Assembly (NCBI GenBank): GCA_973895155.1
Contig: OZ316893.1
Location: 16,926,001-16,990,000 of the forward strand
Direction of reading: 5' to 3'
Length of the DNA: 64,000 nt
From: Marsupella aquatica
Lineage: Eukaryota > Marchantiophyta
Both the position numbers and the translations under genes were made by a program. Numbering within the stretch: position 1 is the first letter of the stretch; each line of letters starts with the position of its first letter. The notes below the pieces were generated by a model that saw nothing but the letters and a program-made list of their open reading frames with translations, was not told the origin of the DNA and did no database searches. Positions 22,231 through 33,380 of the stretch are shown one piece after another.

Positions 22231-25020
22231 ATGTTTGATGGTGTTGTGCGGGCATTGGCGGAAGTCAGGCACATACCAGACATCTCTAAGAACTTAATTT
22301 CTCTTGGTGCTTCGGAAGCTGGTGGATATCATTTCACTGCACGTGATGGTGCGCTCTTTGTTGTCAAAGGTGAGGTAACTTTGATTAAGGCGCTACAGCA
22401 GAATAATTTGTACATCTTGCAAGGAGATGTGATTGCTCCTAGAGTGGAGCATGTGGATTCTGTGGTGGAACGTTTGGATGCAGTGGCATTGTCGGTTGCT
22501 TCAATTGAAGCACCATCAACATCTGGTCGCACACAGGCCATAGATTTATGGCATGCATGATTGGGGCACTTGAGTGGTAAAGGATTGGCAGCCTTGGCAA
22601 ACAAAGATGTGCTGCAAGGCGCACAATCTGGAAAACTTTCTTTCTGTGAAGATTGCATCTACGGCAAGCAGAGGAGAGTGAGTTTCAGTTCTAGTTCCTA
22701 CCATTCTCATGAGATTCTTGAGTATGTACATTCAGATGTTTGGGGTCCAGCGCCGGAGCCATCGTTGGGTGGAGCCAGATATTTTGTGACATTTGTAGAT
22801 GATTACTCTCGAATGTGTTGGTTATACTACATGAAGGAGAAGTCTCAAGTATTTGAGATCTTCAAGGAGTTGAAGTGTGTTCGGTCAGATAACGGTGGCG
22901 AGTATAATTCCAATGAGTTTGACCAATTTGGTTGGGACCTTGGCCTCAAGCGTCATTACACTGTACCGGAGACCCCGCAGCAGAATGGAGTGGCAGAACG
23001 GTTGAATCGGATATTACTGGAGAAAGCACGCAGCATGCTATGTAGGTCCAAGTTGCCCCATAAGTTTTGGGCTGAAGCTGTCAACCAAGCTGCATACGTT
23101 TACAACCTGTCACCGCACAGTAGTAAGTTGATGTAGACTCCGTTTGAGTTGTGGTATAAGAGACCTGCTGATTACTCTAGACTCCGAGTTTTTGGGTGTG
23201 TTGCCTATGTTCACATTGAGCAGACACACAGGTCTAAGTTGGATCCCAACCCTAAGAAATGTATTTTTCTAGGCTTTAGTCCGGGGCAGAAGGGCTACAA
23301 ATTGTGGGATCCTGTCGATTGCAAGGCAGTTGTGAGTAGAAATGTTGTTTTTGATGAAGAATGGTTGTCAAGAACCTGGGATGATCAAGAGGAGCAGGTG
23401 GAGGAACCCACTACGGTGGAGCTTGATGGTGTTGAGGAAGCTGCTGGTCCCTCTGGTAGAGGTGCAGTCCCTCAATTGAGGCAATCCACAAGGGCCAATC
23501 TTGGCCAACCCCTTGATAGATTTGGTTTTGCAGATCCTCGTGTTCATGTTGTTGAGCACGACAATGATCCCGGTGTTATATTGCTCACTAAAGATGGGGA
23601 CCCCTCTAGCTATGAAGAAGCTATGGCCTCTCCAGAGAAGGATAAGTGGATGGAGGCGATGTTGAAGGAGATGAATTCTTTGAAGAAGAATTCAACTTGG
23701 CGCTTAGTGGACATGCCTCACGGGAAGACACTGGTTCCGTGTAGATGGTTGTACAAGAAGAAGCAGGATGGTACAAGGCACGCCTTGTGGCCAAAGGGTA
23801 CACCCAGAAGGAGGGCTCGGACTACACGGAGATTTTCTCACCAGTTGTCAAACTCGCTACTATTCGTGTTTTACTTGCAATTGTGGCATTCTATGATCTT
23901 GAGTTAGATCAAATGGATGTAATTACTGCTTTCCTACATGGATTGCTTGATGTGGAGATTTATATGGCTCAGTCTCCAGGTTTTATTGATGAGAAGACCA
24001 GACACTTGGTGTGTCAGCTCTTGCGCTCGTTATATGGATTGAAGCAGAGTCCCAGACAATGGAATAATCATTTTGATTCCTTCATGTTATCACAGGGGTT
24101 CACGCGGAGTGAACATGATTGTTGTATTTACATGAAGGAGGTGGAGAATTACTCACGCTTTGGTTGCATTGTGCTGGCACTGTACGTGGATGACATGCTG
24201 ATCCTGGCTGAGAATAAGTCTGATGTTGCCCATTTGAAAGCAATGCTGAGTAAGGAGTTTTCAATGAAGGACTTGGGTCAGGCCAAGAAGATTCTAGGGA
24301 TGGAGATTCATCGTGATAGGGAGCAGAGGCAATTATGGTTGTCTCAGAGGCAGTATTTAGAGAAAGTACTTGCCAAGTATGGGATGGAGAATGCAAAACC
24401 AGATGGTATTCCATTGGCTTCCCACTTTAAACTCTCAAAGAATGATTGCCCTTCTAGTGAGAGTGATAGACTGGCGATGAAACAGGTTCCCTATGATAGT
24501 GTTGTGGGTAGTTTGATGTATGCAATGACATGCACTAGACCTGACATTGCCCACGCCGTTGGCATTTTGAGTAGATTTATAGCAAACCCTGGTAAACTTC
24601 ATTGGGAAGCAGTGAAGTGGGTTTTGCGATATCTGAAAGGTACCTTAGATTGTGGGATTCTATTTGATGGTAAAGCAAACTCTACATTAGAGTTGGGAGG
24701 TTTTGTAGATTCAGATTATGCTGGTAACTTGGATAACAGGAAGTCTACTATAGGCTATGTGTTTATGCTGGGTGGAGGTTGTATCAGCTGGAAGTCGGCA
24801 ACTCAATCTTGTGTTGCGTTATCTACTATTGAGGCTGAGTACATGGCTGCCTGCGAGGCAACCAAGGAGCTGATCTGGCTACAGAGATTGGACAAAGCAC
24901 ATTGATATTCATTATCACTTCATCCGTGAGGTGATTGATCGAGACGAAGCAGAGGTTTTTGGAGAAGGTGGCTTTAGAGGAGAATGTGGCAGATATGCTT
25001 ACCAAAGTTTTACCTACTAG
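22231..25020 (+). pseudogene. Copia pol polyprotein (integrase, RT, RNase H), decayed
   Basis: Order: 'VRHIPDISKNLISLG' and a GAG-pre-integrase segment (22231-22670; stop at 22558-22560), integrase core with 'YVHSDVWGP', 'VDDYSRMCWLYY', 'RSDNGGEYNS' and 'TPQQNGVAERLNR' (22700-23100), then a stop at 23134-23136. Next come 'PKKCIFLGFSPGQKGYKLWD', a linker, and RT with 'WRLVDMPHGKTLVPCRWLY', a frame change near 23760, 'ITAFLHGLLDVEIYMAQSPG', 'YGLKQSPRQWN' and 'LYVDDMLILAE' (24180-24212). RNase H has 'GFVDSDYAGNLDNRKSTIGY'. The RNase H C-terminus is shortened: the frame stops at 24905 and 'IDIHYHFIREVID' follows in another frame. The integrase also seems to lack a few residues before the second Asp. 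The copy is not functional. Confidence 0.92.
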
Positions 25021-25147
25021 TAGCTTTAGTCATTGTGTGTGGATATTATTAATGTTAGGGCCAAACCGGAGACTATGTAGATATGTTACTTAGTTACATA
25101 TTGTTTATCACCTGACTCATTGTGTGAACTAGAGTCAAGGTGGAGAT

Positions 25148-26030
25148 TGTTAGGAATTGACTCGAGTTCCCAACAATAGTTAGTTTGGCCTTACTAGGGT
25201 TAATTGACCCTTGGTTAGTTTAGGATAAGATCCACTTATTTTGGCCCACACATCTTAGTCCCCCTTGGGGGGTATAGGTTGGAGGGAGAGCATTCTCTCC
25301 CTCATTCTTCACATGTTCAATCTCATGAGCTATGGATCCTTTAGGAGTTTCTCCATGATTGTGGTGTCTTGTTGGTGTAGTGTGAGATTGAGTGCTCTCA
25401 TGTTCCACATTGCTGTCTAGTCTGGAGCTGACGGTTTTCCTACACCCAAGAGGTTCTATTCGCTGATCCACTTACCATGTCTGTTAAGCTTGAGTCAAGA
25501 CATTGGTTTTCGAGTTCCTAGATATTGTGGGGTTACTTACCTAGGTTCTTGGTTGCTTGTGCAAACAATGAGGACCATTGAGCGACAGTCGTGTTAGAGA
25601 GCAAGTGCAGCTTGATATGAAAGTTACCTCCAAAGTTGCTAGAGGTACCAAGTTGTTTGTTCAAGGACTTTTGTGTAAGCGTTTGAGCACCAACGGCACT
25701 TAGGTGAGGGTGCTAGGATTGATGAGGGCGTTGGGTGGCTAAGTCCGCCACTAGGAGCATTGTAGGTATGGGCCCTAGTCAAGCCTCCTCTTGGAAGCTA
25801 ATTCTGTTGGAAGCACACACTTAGCAATTAGCTTCCAAGAGAAAATTATGTCATAGAGTAGCTTGTGGCTTGCCAGACTATGGTAGATGTATGGTCTTGT
25901 GCAAAGTTGATATTTTCTCTTGACAATGGACATAGCCCAGATGAGGAGAACCTCATATTGTTTTGTCAGTACCAATGGTTATTGTACACTGGTTTAGTGT
26001 GACATCAAGCTTTCCAATTTTATCTCAATA
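25148..26030 (+). repeat. 3' LTR of the plus-strand copia
   Basis: Starts TGTTAGGAATTGACTCGAG right after the polypurine tract. The right edge is placed by the primer-binding-site-like TTGATATTAGAG that follows; the expected CA end appears as TA. No second copy in the window to align. Confidence 0.55.
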
Positions 26031-26043
26031 ATTGATATTAGAG

Positions 26044-27870
26044 TTTGTATCACGAGTGGTAATAGTTTGGGAGTTTTTGATGGTTGATTATTAGATATCT
26101 TTGGGATGCTAGGGACTGTAAACAATTAAAATCAAGGAGGTAATTAACATTGTTGTTCTACTGATGAGAAATTTGCAAATTTTATCAAAAAACTATGCAC
26201 ACTAGATCAAAAAGATGTGCCATTTTGCATTCAACATTTTCTAATTGGTTTTGGATGGTTTGTTTCCATTTACTGAAAGAAGTGGGACTTTGATTGCTCA
26301 ATTCAAGATTTTCTTGATTTGTGAACAACAAAATGGATGCACTTGAATGGGATGGTGCATCATGTATCACAAAGACAAGTGCACTTTTCATTTTGCTTTG
26401 AAAACCGAAAGCAGACCCATCCAAAAGAGGATAGACGTCCTGCTCTGGAGCATGCATTTCTATGTAGGGCAGCCACAAGGGGACGATACCCAGGGATCCG
26501 ACAAGGACCCAGACCAGGAGGGAGAGAGTATTAAACCAGAACCCCAAAACGGCCAACCAGGGGCTAAGAGGATAATCAATACCCCCACCATTGCACCCCA
26601 CCCACACACATACCCTCCACATCCCTTGCATGTGGAGGGAGGATTGAACCAGAGGAAACAATTCACTTTTGATGTAGTTGAATGGAATGGTGCATTATAT
26701 TTCAGCAACATTGACCGGCTTGGAAGCCATAGCCGAGCATAAGGCAGCCGGCCATACATGCACATTGATGATATCAGGATGAGTCGTACCAGATCGTGTG
26801 GGAGACTGAAGTGGTTGAAAGGAGAAAACCAGGCATGAAAGACCCCACAAGAAGAGAACAATTTTGTGGAGCTTTTGTCCCAGTACCCGTAATGCACATA
26901 GCCTTGACAAAGCTGTGGTTGCCATTGTGCATGACACAAGTCAAATTTCTTAAAATTGAGAATATTTCTTACGAATGTTAAAATGGGGAGTGTTCCCTTT
27001 GCATTTATGTATGCCAAGATTCCAACTCTCAGTACCATTACAGGAGTTCTGTTCAAAATTTTTGCCTCCAAGTATCTGAAACACTTTGCTCATAGTGCAC
27101 CATCCAACCTTCAAAATCCTATCCAAGCAAAAGGCTTGGGATGACAACTTGTAATAAGATTCTACTTTGGCAATTACTTGTGGAAGTCATCGGACAGAAC
27201 GACACACTCAAAATTCTCAGTAGGCTATGACACAAGTCCCACAATTTTATATACTGGGTGTGTCGATATTTTCCAGTAGCACTTGGAAGCTGTCGGCCAG
27301 AAGCGCTTCGCACATGTTGAAGAAAGTTGAACACAACATTGCTTGACAATCTTTGAAGTTTACCAAAGTACTGGAATCCCTGATCGACTGGGCAAGCCTT
27401 TCTGATCAACAACTATCGAAGAAGCCTTACCTTAAACTTCGTTGCTCTTATTGGCTTGGGTAGCCGCTAAGATTCCTCTCAGTTGGAGACCCAAGAAATT
27501 GAGAGAGCGGAGAGAGCTCAAGTTGGTCTCTCTATTGTTTTTTTGCATTTGCGTTCTTTGATTGTTCAGGTTTTAGATTTTTGGGAAGCACGTCATTGGT
27601 CTCATTGGATTCAGGAGGATCAGTGCTTAATTCATCCCGATACCTTTTGCAACGCTGTACGTAGCAATTTGACTAACTTCTGATCAATAGAGGAAGGAAG
27701 ATGCTGTAGCAAATGCTTTGCTCTTTATAGTCTCAACATTGATCTTTGTCACGGTCTTCTGGATCCTTTGCGCTTCTCTTTACCGAAGTGACATTGCACT
27801 ATGGATTACAATTGGCGCTCTAGAATGGACAATCATGCATATGCTAGTTGTTCCCTTGGTTGGCTGCTTC
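26044..27870. other. No gene recognised
   Basis: Between the two copia elements. The first 60 bases resemble a copia leader ('CACGAGTGGTAATAGTTTGGG'). Short ORFs on both strands have no recognisable motif. Nothing further seen. Confidence 0.4.
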
Positions 27871-27879
27871 TTTTGGAAT

Positions 27880-28244
27880 AGATTTTGATAGGAATCGGTA
27901 TTGTTGAGCATAGACGACACTTGTAACCATAAGCACATGACACATCCAACGTGCAAGTAGTCGACACAAGAGATACGTGGTTCACCTCCTCGAGGCTATG
28001 TCCACGGGAACACACAAAAGAGCTTTACTAAACTCTAAGCTCGTCGGCCATACCAAGTCTCCATAGTGTAAGCTCTCATCATCTCTCAAGTGGCTCCATA
28101 ACAATGAGCCTAAGTTCCACTTATCCAAGAAAACACCGCTTGGCATATAGTGTGCATCCTAGTTAACCTAACCACGTCTGCGACTATGGTTAGCCTAACT
28201 ACGGTTACATGTCGTAACCCTAGACCATGAGTAAATACCTAACA
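27880..28244 (-). repeat. 3' LTR of the minus-strand copia (outer edge approximate)
   Basis: On the minus strand it starts TGTTAGGTATTTAC at 28244, directly after the tract AAGGGGGAGAT (28255-28245). It contains a U5-like phrase, 'GACATAGCCTCGAGGAGGTG', around 28000. The far edge lies near 27870-27895 but cannot be fixed without the partner LTR. Confidence 0.6.
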
Positions 28245-28425
28245 ATCTCCCCCTTGACTCTGGTCTAGGTGAAGGTAATACTGCTAACCTACATGATTCC
28301 TCAGCGGGAAATTCTGGACAAAAACCAACATGGTTTCCCCTCTCTAACTAGAGCAAACCAGAACTAAGCCGTAGTCTATTACTAGGAGTGAAGAAGAGCA
28401 TATATATCAGTAATTACAGCGAATG

Positions 28426-29542
28426 TTAAGAAAAACCCTTGTGACACAATTGCAAAACCTGCAGCATGTCACGATGTCTAGAGAAACTTTCCGAAGGAAT
28501 CACTTTGGTAAATGCGTCAGCTGGGTTGAGTTTACCGTCTATCTTGACTAGCTCAAACAAATTATCAGACACAACCTGCCTGATAAAATGGTACCTGACG
28601 TCTATGTGCTTCACTCTACTGTCCATCACTTGGTTCACAGCAAGGTGGAGTGCACTTTGACTATCACAATGGAGCTTCACATTCCCCTGTGGCAATCTCA
28701 TTTCAGTGATAAGTCTATCCAACCAAATCGCTTCCTTTGCTGCTTCCGTTGCTGCAACATACTCCGCTTCTGTAGTAGATTGAGCAATACACTTTTGCAA
28801 AGTAGACCTCCAACTTATGCATCCACCACCAAGTGTGAACACGTACCCTGTTGTTGATCTCCTTCGGTCCAGATCTTGTCCATAGTCAAAATCTACATAG
28901 CCAATCAATGATCTCACATTCTTTGCATTTGCATTTGCATCAAATAAAAGACCATGATCCACGGTACCCTTCAAGTACCTGATAATCCACTTCACTGCTT
29001 CCCAGTGTACCTTCCCTGGATTCCACATGTACCTGCTCACCTTGCCCATAGCCATGGCAAGATCAGGTCTAGTGCAAGTCATCAAATACATTAGACTTCC
29101 CATTGCCTTATCATAAGGAACCTTTGACATCAGCCCCTTCTTTGTCGCATCTGTGGGACAAAAAGCTGATGACAATTTGAAGTGTGCAGCCAAAGGGGTA
29201 CTTACTGGCTTACTATTCCCCATGTTGAACCTAGCAATTACCTTCCTCGCATAATTGCTCTGTGTCAACCATAGCTTACCAGTCTCCAAGGCCCTAGTGA
29301 TCTCCATACCCAAAATCCTCTTAGCTGGCCCTAGGTCCTTCATCTTAAACTCTGCACTAAGTAGTGTCTTAAGCTTAACAATCTCAGACCTATTCTTGGC
29401 CGCAATAAGCATGTCATCCACATAAAGTACTAAAACAATGAATCCAAAGACAATATTCTTCACCGATTTTAAATATACACAAGGGTCAAACACACTCCTG
29501 TGAAAACCTTGTGACTGAATCCAATCATCAAACCGCTTGTTC
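28426..29542 (-). CDS. Copia pol, C-terminal half (RT end and RNase H)
   Basis: Open from the MULE junction to a stop at 28426. 'FDDWIQSQGFHRSVFDPCVY' continues the RT, followed by 'LVLYVDDMLIAAKN' (catalytic YVDD), 'KMKDLGPAKRILGMEI', 'TPLAAHFKLS', 'MTCTRPDLAMAMG' and 'LKGTVDHGLLFD'. RNase H has 'IGYVDFDYGQDLDRRRSTTG', 'STTEAEYVAATEAAKEAIWL', 'DSQSALHLA' and 'KHIDVRYHFIRQVV'. No stop or frame change is visible, unlike the other retroelement genes here. The 5' remainder is 28.7 kb away at 58231. It is non-functional as it stands because of the MULE. Confidence 0.92.
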
Positions 29543-30535
29543 GGGGTATTTACAAAAGATAGGAACCAGGAAATAGTAACAGGAAATAGTTACTATTACC
29601 AGAAGAATTGGAGGTAAAAACCAAAAACATCGGACCAAAAAAAGGATTCCAAACAATCAAAATTAAAGCCCATTTGAGTCATTTTCATTAAAACCGTCTC
29701 ATTCCGGAGGAAATATCCCATCGGGTAGTCCGACCCAAATTTGCGATGATTACCAGCGCCCAGCGCTGGTATCAATGAAGCGAATGGAAAGCTTGTAGGG
29801 TTTCATAGAAGAAGGGAAAAGTCAACAAAAATCTAAGTAACCTCAATCGAGAAGACAATGAGCGGCTTAAAATGAGGCAATTCAAATCAATAGAGACAGG
29901 GTCATACAACAACAAAATCCGGATCTCGTTGCTAGCTTAAACCTCAAAATCCCAAAATCCATGTTTAACAGCATCGAGAGGAAAACCAGACATTGAAGAT
30001 TGAGCCGATCCAAAATTCATTTACTTCAAAAATGGGCAAAAACATATCATCGAGATTACATGGGCGACGGAAAGCAATGAGTATAAGTAGCGCCTGGCGC
30101 TAGCTTAAAACTACAAATCCCGCCCTTCCATGTGTAACGCCATGGAGAGGAAAATGGGTCGATCCAAAAAGCATTTCCTATCAAAATGAGCAAAAACATA
30201 TTACCCAGATTACCAAATCCTAACAAAACAATCAGTACTGAAAAACAGAGATGAAAAGCATCCAGCTTTAGCAGCGCTCGGCGCTAGCTTAAATATCACT
30301 ACCTAGAAACCTAATCGCCGTAGGGATGCACTCCAAAATAACCTAAGCCCCTACGATTGGAACACCTTCAGCTCTGTGATTGACAGTCATCATCGACTCC
30401 CGCCCTCGCCCGCTTGTAGTTTCTCTTGAATCCTAAACCCCTAAGCCAAATATAATTCAAAGAGGGAACTCGATGCTCAGCATGAGCTTGGCCGTGGCCC
30501 GGAAAATTTGCATCAAGGAAGTCGATGCGCCCTAA
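29543..30535. repeat. Left subterminal region of the MULE with tandem blocks
   Basis: Non-coding. Blocks of about 170-180 bp recur: 'GCAAAAACATATCATCGAGATTAC' near 30036 matches 'GCAAAAACATATTACCCAGATTAC' near 30190. Each is followed by a GCGC palindrome (30089-30101 and 30273-30285). A first palindrome is at 29755-29767. Confidence 0.6.
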
Positions 30536-31433
30536 TCGCTCTTGCACCCGACGTTCAATGGGCTGCTGACCATCAGCAGGAACAACTTGATGAAACGAGA
30601 ACCGATCCGCAAATTTGCGTGGAGTCTATCGGTCGCCAGTCCACGGAATATTTCTCTCCCCAGGACTAATCGCCTCGTCGTAAGGAAGAGAATTACAGTT
30701 CCAAAAAGTTGATGTCTCGGTATTAGTGTCGACACAAACTGATTCGAAGGAGCTGAAGTGGCTCTCCACCGGTCGAACTTGGGAAGGACTGAAGAAGGCA
30801 AGCATCTCGTCCAACAACATTGGTTCCTTCCTCTCCATGTGGTCGCACCCAGCTCGACAACGTCCACACGTAGCTCGACAACGTCCGCACCTTGCCTTAA
30901 GGTCCGCACCCAACTCGACAACGTTTGCACCTTGCCTTAAAGTGCGCAACCAGATCAACAATGTCCGTACCTTTATCGACAACGTCCGCACCTTTATCGA
31001 CAAGGTCAGCACCTTTATTGACCTAGTGACTCCAAAAGGTTGATATAGTGACTACCAAAGGACGGTGATCGGTGGACACCCATAACATGCAAGCTTCAAC
31101 GGGCAGAGGACCGTTGAGTAAATAGTCCAATCGCGACACGATTATTTTGAAATAGACCCGACTTAATTACGTAACGACAATATACGAATGGCGACAGGAT
31201 GGCAACAGAACGCATGAACGATATTATGATGTAAATGTTCAAGGAAAAACGTGCACATTTGGGGAGCGCCCGACGCTACTAAAGGAAGAGACCAATTTAA
31301 AACCTTTTATACAAGAAATACATGTATCTCGATAACAGTGCCAGGCGCTACTGAAGACAACAAGTGGTTTTTAGAATTTTATTATGAGCATATGAAATGA
31401 AATATATGTCCTTTCATAACAGCGCCCGGCGCT
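29755..31433. repeat. GCGC palindromes, left-end cluster (6 copies)
   Basis: Copies of AGCGC-NNN-GCGCT: 29755-29767 (CCA spacer), 30089-30101 (CTG), 30273-30285 (TCG), 31265-31277 (ACGCT right half), 31337-31349 (AGTGC left half) and 31421-31433 (CCG). Most extend to TAGCGCC-N-GGCGCTA. Confidence 0.85.
30845..31022. repeat. Minisatellite in the MULE left end
   Basis: About eight degenerate units around 'CTCGACAACGTCCGCACCTT', some with 'GCCTTAAGGTCCGCACCCAA' spacers and some with 'TATCGACAACGTCCGCACCT'. Short ORFs here are low-complexity products and not genes. Confidence 0.75.
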
Positions 31434-31439
31434 AGTAAA

Positions 31440-31780
31440 AGCTGGAAAAGAAATATACATAAATTATCGGTTTCTGATTGAGATTCCGATTCAGAGCTCT
31501 GTGATCTGTCGGTAGAGACTGCTTTGTCATCGACATACTTGCTCTTAGAAACGTCATCTACATACGGGTTTCTAACAAACTTTCTGTCAACTCCTCTTCG
31601 AAGGCGGATACCTTTGTTTTCCCAGCACAGAGTCCTTTGACTATCCTCCTTTCTTGCAGCGTTCTCAGTGTAAGACGACAAAACAAATGGTTTCTCCGGT
31701 GTATCCATTTCAAAACGTGCAACTTTTCTTCTGAGTTGGAAGCGCTTTCTAGTATTCCATTCAGACCTGGGTAGATAACC
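31440..31780 (-). pseudogene. Possible extra C-terminal exon of the cargo gene
   Basis: After the TAA at 31871 a donor-like CTT|GTAAGC and an acceptor-like TCTACCCAG (near 31760) suggest one more exon. It would encode a basic stretch ('EWNTRKRFQLRRKVARFEMD') and an acidic Ser tail ('STDRSQSSESESQSETD'). The upstream stop would have to be a mutation, so this is tentative. Confidence 0.35.
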
Positions 31781-31870
31781 AAGTAAGACAACCAATTGAA
31801 AGATACAATCAATAGCACAAAATGCATGAAGGAGCTGGAAAAGAGAAAGAAGCTTACAAGTTTCAGAACA

Positions 31871-32434
31871 TTACTCGGAAGAGTCATCGCTATCACTCTC
31901 GCCAGCAGATTGCTCCTTACCCCCCTGAGTTGTCTCCCCGTCCACTTCATTTGCTGTCCCCCCACTTGACTCATCATCGGAGTCAAAATTAAGTACAGAT
32001 CGGAGCTTGTCCCTCTTTTTCTTTTCCGGTGGTTGAATTGGGGGAGGCAAGGTTTCTACTTCCTTAGAAGAGAGTAGATTTAAGAACACCTTGGAACCAG
32101 TTTCAACGAAATCCTTCCGATTCTCCAGTCCAATTACAAACCTCCCAGAATAGTCTCCAGCTACAAAAGAGCTACCCGAACCAACTGTCCAATCTATGAA
32201 AATATCTCGAGGCCGAGTGATGAGCTCTATCACAGACTGCATGAATCCAACCGACAAACGGGCATTCCCTACGAATTCCATCTCAGGTGTTGGATCTATA
32301 TTGAGAGTGGGAAGCCCAATTAAATTAGTGATGGAGGGATCTTTTGTAACAGACAGAGGTCTAAACCTTGAGTCCTTGGGTACTTTCCCTTTCTGAGATA
32401 CTCGGCAAAAGACGTCTAGCCTGAGCGTGAATAT
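31871..32434 (-). CDS. Beta-class DNA-methyltransferase-like C-terminal domain
   Basis: The exon opens after a TTTATCTCACAG acceptor. 'LSVGFMQSVIELITRPRDIF' leads into 'IDWTVGSGSSFVAGDYSGRF' and 'VIGLENRKDFVETGSKVF'. This is the layout of the C-terminal block of beta-class N4/N6 methyltransferases, where a helix is followed by 'hlDpfaGSGtt..Aa...gR.hiGiE' and a closing helix. The SAM-binding GxGS is at 32194-32168, with W-T in place of the usual P-F. An acidic tail follows ('SDSDDSSE') to TAA at 31871. In this class the catalytic (D/N/S)PPY precedes this block; see the DTTF finding. Confidence 0.65.
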   Translation of the reverse strand: MFTLRLDVFCRVSQKGKVPKDSRFRPLSVTKDPSITNLIGLPTLNIDPTPEMEFVGNARLSVGFMQSVIELITRPRDIFIDWTVGSGSSFVAGDYSGRFVIGLENRKDFVETGSKVFLNLLSSKEVETLPPPIQPPEKKKRDKLRSVLNFDSDDESSGGTANEVDGETTQGGKEQSAGESDSDDSSE

Positions 32435-32649
32435 CTGTGAGATAAACCAAGAATGATATGTCATTCCATGCATTCATACACATTTTTGAGTGTAAAAAAC
32501 AGAGATCACAACTTGGAATTTACTTGTCGGTCAGTCTTCGGCGCGTACATAGGAACTGACATAACAACATTGTGTGTGGAGATGCAATGAAACTTCTTTG
32601 ATTCCTGACATGCGGATATAACCTGAGACATAGGATCGTACTCCCCATT

Positions 32650-33200
32650 CACTAGTACATTTTTGGTCTCTTTCCGATACTCAAATCGCGGCTTCTTTTA
32701 GCCGTCCAAAACCGAACGCATCGGACAACTTCCGATATTAAAACCATCGTAATTTCCTATTCATGATACATCGGAACTAAACGTACCGATGGAAAATGCT
32801 TCGCAAAAACTATCCCATACCAGAACTATCGAACAATGTCCGAAATTAATAACATCGCAAAAAGACGACAAAAGTAAGGCTTTAGCTTCCGATGCAGTTA
32901 CACTCGGACCTGAGGCTCGTTGGAAAAACAAACGGACATTGTCCGATATTTAAACCAACGGACATAATATTGGGAAAGACATTGCTTTGGAACCTACGTG
33001 CGATAGTTACAGTATCGGAAGTTGTCCGAAGGTAAGCATATTGGACCCCTCCTTCATCATTTTTGCCGAGGGGTCCGATGGTTTCTGGAATGGAAAAATG
33101 TGTCCGATAGGTTTTGAATCGCATGTGTCCCGTCACTTTCAATATCGGAAAGAGGTTTAGTTCATCGGCCGAGTACCGATGCCTATGCGATGTAGATTCC
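32650..33200. repeat. Left TIR and subterminal TCCGAT/ATCGGA array
   Basis: The TIR covers 32650-32678. About 15-20 copies or near-copies of TCCGAT, ATCGGA and relatives follow in both orientations to about 33200. They are presumed binding sites for the element's TNPA-like protein. Confidence 0.75.
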
Positions 33201-33380
33201 ATGGGATTGACAATGGGACATTGTATTGTGGTCATGGTTTGATCCTGGATACTTGTAGCAATATAGTTTATGCAATGGTAGAGTGTGAGAACACATGAAA
33301 TGCCGATAAATATGTAATGCCAATAAAATAGCCACAAATAAGATGGTAGGGGTTAGCTACGCCTTTGATGTACTAGATAT

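Larger units (their letters stand above)
22227..26030 (+). mobile_element. Ty1/copia retrotransposon, 5' truncated, with 3' LTR
   Basis: Plus-strand pol remnants (22231-25020) are followed by a polypurine tract, AAGGTGGAGAT (25137-25147), and an LTR starting TGTTAGG at 25148. The LTR probably ends near 26030, because TTGATATTAGAG (26032-26043) resembles the plant primer-binding site TTGGTATCAGAG. The 5' LTR, gag and protease are absent. Coding starts abruptly after a repeat-array phrase. Confidence 0.8.

Noticed and set aside
26185-27412. Short ORFs between the two copia elements
   Set aside because: No domain, no codon bias and overlapping ORFs on both strands; treated as chance.
30532-31043. 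ORFs on both strands at 30.5-31.0 kb as genes
   Set aside because: They translate the minisatellite (TLSIKVRTLSIKV on one strand, CSTTSAPCLKV on the other) and have no independent support.
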